Below are positions 6,546 through 10,945 of a stretch of 10,945 bases of DNA, piece after piece. Source of the stretch: Hyphomicrobiales bacterium (GTDB taxonomy: Bacteria > Pseudomonadota > Alphaproteobacteria > Rhizobiales > Xanthobacteraceae); contig JAHFPO010000071.1 in assembly GCA_023266695.1 (NCBI GenBank), positions 1 through 10,945 of the forward strand, read 5' to 3'. A program made the translations under genes and the position numbers. Positions within the stretch are counted from its first letter, which is position 1. Each line of letters opens with the position of its first letter. The notes under the pieces were generated by a model. The model ran no database searches. It was not told the origin of the DNA and worked only from the letters and a program-made list of their open reading frames with translations.

Positions 6546-7116
6546 TCTCGCGTTCGCCGCGATGGACCACGGGATTTTCCATGAGCCGGGTCTGCGCGCG
6601 GCGGCTGTAAATCTTCGGCCTGCGTCCTTTGAGCACGGTATGCCGGCGCCGGCGGCGGACGACCTCACCGAGCATGAGCGGGCCGATCATGGCAAAGGGC
6701 TCGCGCAGCGTTCCGTCGCCCTCGGCGACGAGCAGACGCTGACGCAGCACGCGGCCCCACATTTGCCAGTCGGCGATGACGTTATCGGTCTCGCTGGCGA
6801 TGTGGAGAGGCACGCTGAGGGTGGAATCGCGGTGTTCGAGCACGATCGCGATCGCATCGTCTTCCTCGACGCGCGCGGGCATGAGCCGCACGGCTACTCC
6901 GAGGAAGGCGGCGAGCGGCATATTGAGCCGCATGTGGACGCCGCGCACCGTGCGGTGCACCAGCACGCGGTTGCGGTCGATCTCGACCGTGCGCATGCGG
7001 CCGTCCGCGGCCGAGTCCTCGGCGGAAAAGCGGACCGGCAAGGCTAAGGGGTCGAGCCGCAAGCAGCGGCTCGACCCGGCGGATAGGCTCCCGCCAAGCC
7101 CGGTTTGACGCCTCAA
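6529..7116 (-). CDS. DUF6101 family protein
   Basis: This 195-residue cytosolic-looking protein has no signal peptide or membrane segment. The block RLDPLALPVRF (20-30) and the neighbouring VEIDRNRVLVHRTVRGVHMRL fit what I recall of DUF6101, a family of unknown function found next to ubiA in Rhizobiales. The C-terminal third is strongly basic (RRRRRH near 154-159, RRPKIYSRR near 165-173) and could bind nucleic acid or membrane, but that is inference. The start is TTG at 7116: GGGGAG lies 6 nt upstream and an in-frame TAA closes the frame eight codons before. An internal ATG at residue 41 would remove the conserved block. The last 17 bp overlap the end of ubiA on the opposite strand. Confidence 0.75.
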   Translation of the reverse strand: MRRQTGLGGSLSAGSSRCLRLDPLALPVRFSAEDSAADGRMRTVEIDRNRVLVHRTVRGVHMRLNMPLAAFLGVAVRLMPARVEEDDAIAIVLEHRDSTLSVPLHIASETDNVIADWQMWGRVLRQRLLVAEGDGTLREPFAMIGPLMLGEVVRRRRRHTVLKGRRPKIYSRRAQTRLMENPVVHRGEREIIAPE

Positions 7117-7345
7117 ATTCGTCTCCCCCGCCGGGCGTTATGATTTTTTTGCCCGGCTTGATCGGGAGCATGTCATAAACCCCGCAGGATTCGCTTAATG
7201 GAGCTGGTTAACCGTCGGTGCCTTCGCCCGCTTGCTGGGTTTTTTCCCAGGATACTTGCCGAATGCTTGCCGTGGTTCGAAACCGGCGGCGATTCAAACC
7301 GGATTATGCTTGCGCCGCGATGAATACGAACCTCAGAGGCACCCC
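7117..7345. other. 229-bp divergent intergenic region between DUF6101 and the cysQ-like gene
   Basis: Two genes diverge here, so both promoters should lie inside, but I found no convincing -35/-10 pair on either strand. Besides the hairpin at 7130-7157, the region holds CTGGG-T6-CCCAG (7235-7250), GGTT-CGA-AACC (7274-7284), a direct repeat of AAACCGG (7280-7286 and 7296-7302), and a direct repeat of CTTGCCG (7255-7261 and 7266-7272) one helical turn apart. Any of these could be regulator sites; none matches a motif I can name. Confidence 0.4.
7130..7157 (-). repeat. inverted repeat next to the DUF6101 ribosome-binding site
   Basis: GCCGGGC (7130-7136) and GCCCGGC (7151-7157) form a perfect 7-bp G/C stem around a 14-nt loop that reads as A-rich on the minus strand. 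In the DUF6101 message the hairpin would end two bases before the GGGGAG Shine-Dalgarno sequence. It could influence translation from the TTG start, or act as a DNA operator in the divergent spacer. In neither direction does it form a canonical terminator, because the T-run is in the loop. Confidence 0.5.
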
Positions 7346-8236
7346 ATGAGCGGCTGGAACGACCTCTCGCCGGCGATCCCAACCGGCGAAAACACAAGCC
7401 CGCCGCTCCCGCCGCAAGCCGCGGCGCGCGCGCTCGTGCAGGCCGTGGCCGAGGCCGGAGAGCTCGCGCGTTCCATGCTCCGTCCCGGCATGAGGACCTG
7501 GACGAAGGGGAATGCCTCCCCCGTGACCGAGGCCGACATTGCCGTCGACGCGCTCCTGCGCGAGCGCCTCCAGGCCTTGGCTCCCGATCATGGCTGGCTC
7601 TCGGAGGAGACCGCCGATACGCCGGAACGGCTCGCACGGCGCCGGGTCTGGGTGGTCGATCCGATCGACGGCACGCGCTCCTTCATCAGGGGCCTTCCCG
7701 ACTGGGCGATCGCGGTGGCGCTCGTCGAGGACGGGCGCCCGGTCGCGGCGGCGCTCTATGCGCCGGCGAGCGAGGAGATGTTCTCGGCATCCGCGGGGCG
7801 GGGCGCCACCCGCAACGGCGTCCTCATCTGCGCGAGCGCGGCCGGGTCGCTCAGCGGCGCACGCATCGCGGGTCCGCGCTCGAGCCTCGAGCGGCTCTCC
7901 CAGACGGGTTTGGCCCTCCGCGTTCAGCCGCGCATTCATTCCCTCGCCCTGCGGATTGCACGGGTCGCGAGCGGAGAAGTCGATGTCTCGCTCGCCGCCG
8001 CCCACAGTCACGATTGGGACCTTGCGGCCGCGGACCTTTTGGTGCACGAAGCCGGGGGTCGGCTCACGACATACGACGGCGCGAAGCCCGTCTATAATCG
8101 CCCGCGACACGTGCACGGGGCGCTCGCGGCTGCCGGAATTGCAATTCATCCGGAGCTTCTTGCCGCGCTCGGCGCGGCTACGAGCGAAACGGGAAATTCG
8201 CCCCGCAGTGGCGTAATGGGGATCGCCGAGACATGA
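7346..8236 (+). CDS. cysQ: inositol monophosphatase-family phosphatase, CysQ-like 3'(2'),5'-bisphosphate nucleotidase
   Basis: This metal-dependent phosphatase most likely removes the 3'-phosphate of PAP/PAPS (sulfur assimilation); inositol-1-phosphate or a sugar phosphate is a possible alternative. The 296 residues contain all family metal-site motifs: SPVTEADIAVD (58-68), LSEET (85-89), WVVDPIDGTRSF (102-113) and HDWDLAAADLLVHEAGG (222-238). The first 25 residues are poorly conserved and Pro-rich. The ATG at 7346 has AGAGG (7335-7339) 6 nt upstream. The frame extends back to 7232, but that extension lacks family features. The gene opens a tight plus-strand cluster, and its stop overlaps the DUF4170 start as ATGA. 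The superfamily call is secure. The CysQ substrate is inferred from its usual annotation in this genomic position, since the motifs alone do not separate the subfamilies. Confidence 0.85.
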   Translation: MSGWNDLSPAIPTGENTSPPLPPQAAARALVQAVAEAGELARSMLRPGMRTWTKGNASPVTEADIAVDALLRERLQALAPDHGWLSEETADTPERLARRRVWVVDPIDGTRSFIRGLPDWAIAVALVEDGRPVAAALYAPASEEMFSASAGRGATRNGVLICASAAGSLSGARIAGPRSSLERLSQTGLALRVQPRIHSLALRIARVASGEVDVSLAAAHSHDWDLAAADLLVHEAGGRLTTYDGAKPVYNRPRHVHGALAAAGIAIHPELLAALGAATSETGNSPRSGVMGIAET

Positions 8237-8496
8237 GCAGACCGGCAGCGAAGACCTCGCAACGGCAACTTCTCCACCTCGTCTTCGGCGGCGAGCCCAT
8301 CCGTCTCGGCGACAATGATTTCCGCGACCTCGACAAGCTCGACATCGTCGGCATCTTCCCGAACTATGCGACCGCCTACGCGGCGTGGAAGGCGAGGGCG
8401 CAGCGGACGGTTGACAATGCGTTGGTGCACTACTTCATCGTGCACCTGCACCGGCTGCTCGATCCGGGAAACGATACCACCCGCACGGAACGTTGA
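8233..8496 (+). CDS. DUF4170 domain protein
   Basis: This 87-residue soluble protein is almost entirely one DUF4170 domain. The block LLHLVFGGE (13-21), then FRDLDKLDIVGIFPNYATAY (30-49), AAWKARAQRTVDNALVHYF (50-68) and IVHLHRLLDP (69-78) is the family pattern as I know it. It has no signal peptide and no cysteines. The ATG at 8233 overlaps the stop of the upstream phosphatase gene (ATGA), so translation is probably coupled. It lies 18 bp before the acyltransferase gene. The function is unknown. Its fixed place in the lipid A cluster hints at an envelope-related or accessory role, but nothing in the sequence proves it. Confidence 0.88.
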   Translation: MSRPAAKTSQRQLLHLVFGGEPIRLGDNDFRDLDKLDIVGIFPNYATAYAAWKARAQRTVDNALVHYFIVHLHRLLDPGNDTTRTER

Positions 8497-8514
8497 GCGG
8501 TCGGTATCAGGATC

Positions 8515-9225
8515 ATGTGGAAGACGCTTCGTGGGTCGCGACTGTTTCAGGTCGCGATCGGTCGTATGCTGGCGGCCTATTTGCGCCTGGTCTGGTACAC
8601 TTCTTCGCTCACCCTGGAGCCGGCCGATCTCTACGATTGGGTCGACGACGAAATACCGATCATCCTCACCTTCTGGCATGGCCAGCATTTTCTCATGCCG
8701 TTCGTCGCAAAACGGCATCACCGAGGCAAAGTGATGATTTCCCGCCACCTCGATGCCGACATCAATGCGATCGCCGTCGAGGCGCTGGGCCTCGGTACCA
8801 TCCGCGGTTCCGGCGCGCATGGGCGCGACTTCCCCCGCAAGGGCGGCGTTGCGGCGACCCGCGAGATTCTCGATACCCTGCGGGCGGGAATCAATGTGGC
8901 GATGACCGCCGACATCCCGAAGATCTCGCGGGTCGCCGGCCTTGGTATCGTCGCCGTCGCTCATTACTCTGGTCGCCCCATCTATCCGGTCGCCATCGTC
9001 ACCCGCCATCGTATCGTGGCCGGCAGCTGGGACCGGGCGAGCATCCATCTGCCGTTCGGTCCGGCGGCGATGGTCGTTGCCGAACCGATCCGGGTCGAGC
9101 CCGACGCCGACGACGCAGCGCTCGAAGCCGCGTGCCGGCTGGTGCAGGAACGACTCGAGGCGGTGAACGCGCGTGCCGAGGCGTTGGTAGGGCGGCCCGC
9201 AGGGAGTGCCGTGCATGGCCGCTAA
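8515..9225 (+). CDS. DUF374 lysophospholipid acyltransferase-family protein
   Basis: This 236-residue protein belongs to the DUF374 branch of the acyltransferase superfamily. The N-terminus (about 10-30) carries a moderately hydrophobic, probably membrane-associated helix. The catalytic-region block is FWHGQHFLMPF (53-63), followed by SRHLDADINA (76-85), TIRGSG (95-100) and TADIPKISRVAGLGIVAVAHYSGRPIYPV (131-159). That last block takes the place of the usual DGPRGP-type substrate loop of this branch, so the loop is diverged here. The position directly before waaA and lpxK suggests acylation of a lipid A precursor or another envelope lipid, but the acceptor is not evident. The ATG at 8515 has a weak AGGA just upstream. 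The 3' end overlaps waaA by 11 bp. Confidence 0.85.
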   Translation: MWKTLRGSRLFQVAIGRMLAAYLRLVWYTSSLTLEPADLYDWVDDEIPIILTFWHGQHFLMPFVAKRHHRGKVMISRHLDADINAIAVEALGLGTIRGSGAHGRDFPRKGGVAATREILDTLRAGINVAMTADIPKISRVAGLGIVAVAHYSGRPIYPVAIVTRHRIVAGSWDRASIHLPFGPAAMVVAEPIRVEPDADDAALEAACRLVQERLEAVNARAEALVGRPAGSAVHGR

Positions 9226-10510
9226 GGACCGGCTGACCCTCACGCTCAAGGTTTATCGCGGCCTTACCCGCTCCATGTCCCCGCTCGCCGGCGTCATGCT
9301 CAAGTGGCGCTTGCGGCGCGGCAAGGAAGACCCCGATCGCTTCGAAGAGCGCCGCGGTCTGCCGGGCATGCCGCGCCCCAAGGGGCCGCTCATCTGGGTT
9401 CACGGCGCGAGCGTGGGGGAACTTCTCTCCATTCTGCCGCTCCTGGAGCGCATCCACGCCCGCGGCTTTTCGGTGTTGCTCACCTCGGGCACCGTGACCG
9501 CGGCACGGCTGGCGGAGCGGCGCCTGCCGGAGGGAGTGCTGCATCAGTTCGTGCCGCTCGATGCGCCGATCTTCGTGAACCGCTTTCTCAATCATTGGCA
9601 GCCGAATCTCGCGCTCATCGCGGAGTCCGAATTGTGGCCGAACCTGATCACCGAAGGGAGACGGCGCGGCACGCCGTTCGTCCTCATCAACGGCCGCCTG
9701 TCGCGCCGATCGTTCAATCGCTGGCGGCTCATGCGCAGAACCGCGACGGCGTTGCTTTCGCGCATCGATCTTTGTCTTGCCCAGGAAGCGGAGGACGCAA
9801 ACAGACTCTCCCAGCTCGGCGCGCAGCGCATCGTCACGACCGGCAATCTGAAGTTCGACGTGCCGCCGCCGCCGGCCGAGCCCAACGCCCTCTCCGCGCT
9901 CGAGCGCACGATGCGCAATCGCCCGATCGTGCTCGCCGCCAGCACCCATCAAGGCGAGGAGACCATGATCATCGAGGCGCATCTGCGCCTCACCAAGACC
10001 GTTCCCAATCTCCTCACCATCATCGCGCCGCGTCACCCGGAACGCGGGCCCGACATCGTCGACATCGCCGAAGAGATGGGTGCCGTGCCGATCATGCGCT
10101 CGCGCGGATATCTGCCCGACCGCGGCACCGACATCTATATCGCCGACACCATCGGCGAACTCGGGCTGTTCTACCGGCTGGCGCCGATCGTGTTCGTCGG
10201 CGGCTCGCTGGTGCGTCACGGCGGCCAGAATCCGATCGAGCCCGCCAAGCTCGACAGCGCGATCCTGCACGGGCCGCATGTCACGAATTTCGCCTCGATC
10301 TATGCCCAGCTTAACCGCGCGCGCGGCGCCGCCACGGTGACGGACGCGAAATCGCTCGCCAAGAGCCTGGCCATGCTGCTCGACGATCCGGAGCTGGTGC
10401 ACCAGATGGCGGGAGCCGCCCGGATGACGGTCGATCGCCTCGGAGGCGCGCTCGATCGCACCTGCGCGGCGATCGAGCCCTATCTCGTGCAAGTCCGGCT
10501 CGGACATTGA
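9215..10510 (+). CDS. waaA: 3-deoxy-D-manno-octulosonic acid (Kdo) transferase
   Basis: WaaA (KdtA) transfers Kdo from CMP-Kdo to lipid IVA at the cytoplasmic face of the inner membrane, building the first inner-core sugars of LPS. The 431 residues show a GT30-type GT-B fold: an N-terminal membrane anchor region (about 14-32), WVHGASVGE (61-69) with the catalytic Glu, AESELWPN (136-143), GNLKFD (210-215), STHQGEE (243-249), RHPERG (273-278) and VGGSLVRHGGQNPIEPA (328-344). All expected motifs are intact. ATG at 9215 is preferred over an in-frame GTG at 9206. AGGGAG (9201-9206) lies 8 nt before the ATG, whereas the GTG would overlap its own ribosome-binding site. It overlaps the acyltransferase gene by 11 bp and lpxK by 1 bp. 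Confidence 0.96.
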   Translation: MAAKDRLTLTLKVYRGLTRSMSPLAGVMLKWRLRRGKEDPDRFEERRGLPGMPRPKGPLIWVHGASVGELLSILPLLERIHARGFSVLLTSGTVTAARLAERRLPEGVLHQFVPLDAPIFVNRFLNHWQPNLALIAESELWPNLITEGRRRGTPFVLINGRLSRRSFNRWRLMRRTATALLSRIDLCLAQEAEDANRLSQLGAQRIVTTGNLKFDVPPPPAEPNALSALERTMRNRPIVLAASTHQGEETMIIEAHLRLTKTVPNLLTIIAPRHPERGPDIVDIAEEMGAVPIMRSRGYLPDRGTDIYIADTIGELGLFYRLAPIVFVGGSLVRHGGQNPIEPAKLDSAILHGPHVTNFASIYAQLNRARGAATVTDAKSLAKSLAMLLDDPELVHQMAGAARMTVDRLGGALDRTCAAIEPYLVQVRLGH

Positions 10511-10945
10511 TGCGGGCGCCCGGATTCTGGTGGCAGCCGCCGGGTCTGGTCGCGACCTTGCTCACCCCCGTGGGCGCGCTTTACGGCGCCGTCGCCGCGG
10601 CGCGGATGGGCCGCGCGGGCGAACGCGCCGCTCTCCCGGTGGTCTGCGTCGGCAATCCGACGCTGGGCGGCGCCGGCAAGACGCCGACGGCGCTGGCGCT
10701 CGCGGAAATGCTCGCCGCCGCGGGCGAGCAGCCGGTCTTCATCACGCGCGGCTATGGCGGGCGCGAGCAGGGACCCGTGCGGGTCGATCGGCGGCGTCAC
10801 GACGCGCGTGCCGTCGGCGACGAGGCCCTCCTGCTCGCCCGCGCCTTTGCGACCGTGGTCGCGCGCGACCGCGTGGCCGGGGCAAGGCTCGCCGTCCGCG
10901 AAGGCGCGCGCGTCGTCGTGCTCGACGACGGGTTTCAGAACCCGG
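10510..10945 (+). CDS. lpxK: tetraacyldisaccharide 4'-kinase, 3' end beyond the window
   Basis: LpxK phosphorylates the 4' position of the tetraacyl-disaccharide to give lipid IVA, the acceptor used by WaaA. The window holds 145 codons, less than half of the usual length of about 330; the rest lies past the right edge, so this is not a broken gene. Seen here are the N-terminal membrane-associated helix (about 10-30), the P-loop GNPTLGGAGKTPT (48-60), TRGYGG (79-84), VGDEALLLA (102-110) and DDGFQN (139-144). The ATG at 10510 overlaps the waaA stop by one base (TGATG), indicating coupled translation. Stopping short of a translated stop codon explains why no complete frame is visible. Confidence 0.94.
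   Translation, partial: MRAPGFWWQPPGLVATLLTPVGALYGAVAAARMGRAGERAALPVVCVGNPTLGGAGKTPTALALAEMLAAAGEQPVFITRGYGGREQGPVRVDRRRHDARAVGDEALLLARAFATVVARDRVAGARLAVREGARVVVLDDGFQNP

Noticed and set aside
7195..7211. Possible CtrA site, TTAA...TTAA, upstream of the cysQ-like gene
   Set aside because: The two TTAA halves are separated by 9 bp; the CtrA consensus needs 7.
7235..7250. CTGGG-TTTTTT-CCCAG as an intrinsic terminator
   Set aside because: The T-run is inside the loop, not after the stem, the stem is only 5 bp, and no gene ends just before it.
7232..7345. N-terminal extension of the cysQ-like gene to 7232
   Set aside because: The added residues resemble no phosphatase sequence, and AGAGG at 7335-7339 points to the ATG at 7346.
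8999..10507. Long minus-strand open frame of 502 codons opposite waaA
   Set aside because: It is antisense to an intact waaA with all motifs; its composition is typical of a GC-rich shadow frame.

Overview
The window reads as chromosomal DNA of a GC-rich alphaproteobacterium, most likely a Hyphomicrobiales (Rhizobiales) member of the Bradyrhizobium/Rhodopseudomonas/Xanthobacteraceae kind. The basis is gene content: DUF1127, DUF6101 and DUF4170 proteins, a plant/alphaproteobacterial-type glutamate-cysteine ligase, and the order ubiA, DUF6101, cysQ-like, DUF4170, DUF374 acyltransferase, waaA, lpxK. I recall that order as common in this group, but no database was searched. I see no insertion sequence, tRNA, rRNA, CRISPR array or phage gene.

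Layout. Positions 1-319 (minus) hold a DUF1127 protein that runs off the left edge. It is divergent from a LysR-type regulator at 497-1375 (plus), across a 177-bp AT-rich spacer that carries two LysR-type boxes and a candidate promoter. Three minus-strand genes follow: rsmE (4974-4234), a YbdK-type carboxylate-amine ligase (3972-2854) and gshA (2759-1389). gshA ends tail-to-tail with the LysR gene, 13 bp apart. Divergent from rsmE, on the plus strand, are a small secreted four-cysteine protein (5065-5577) and ubiA (5574-6545), joined by an ATGA overlap. A DUF6101 gene (7116-6529, minus, TTG start) overlaps the 3' end of ubiA. From 7346 to the right edge runs a tight plus-strand cluster: cysQ-like phosphatase, DUF4170, DUF374 acyltransferase, waaA and a 3'-truncated lpxK.

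How the genes fit together. The left half concerns redox and glutathione (gshA, the YbdK paralogue, the LysR regulator) with one ribosome-modification gene. ubiA makes a ubiquinone precursor. The right half builds the lipid A-Kdo core of lipopolysaccharide (waaA, lpxK, probably the acyltransferase), fronted by a nucleotide or inositol phosphatase. The LysR protein resembles the LsrB/VtlR group of rhizobia and Brucella, which is reported to control DUF1127 genes, glutathione synthesis and LPS genes. All three target classes lie in this window, and the arrangement of sites upstream of the DUF1127 gene fits LysR-type activation.

Most of the window is ordinary core-genome content. The items most worth a second look are the LysR/DUF1127 regulatory spacer, the tandem of two glutamate-cysteine-ligase-fold enzymes, the hairpin beside the ribosome-binding site of the DUF6101 gene, and the uncharacterised secreted four-cysteine protein.
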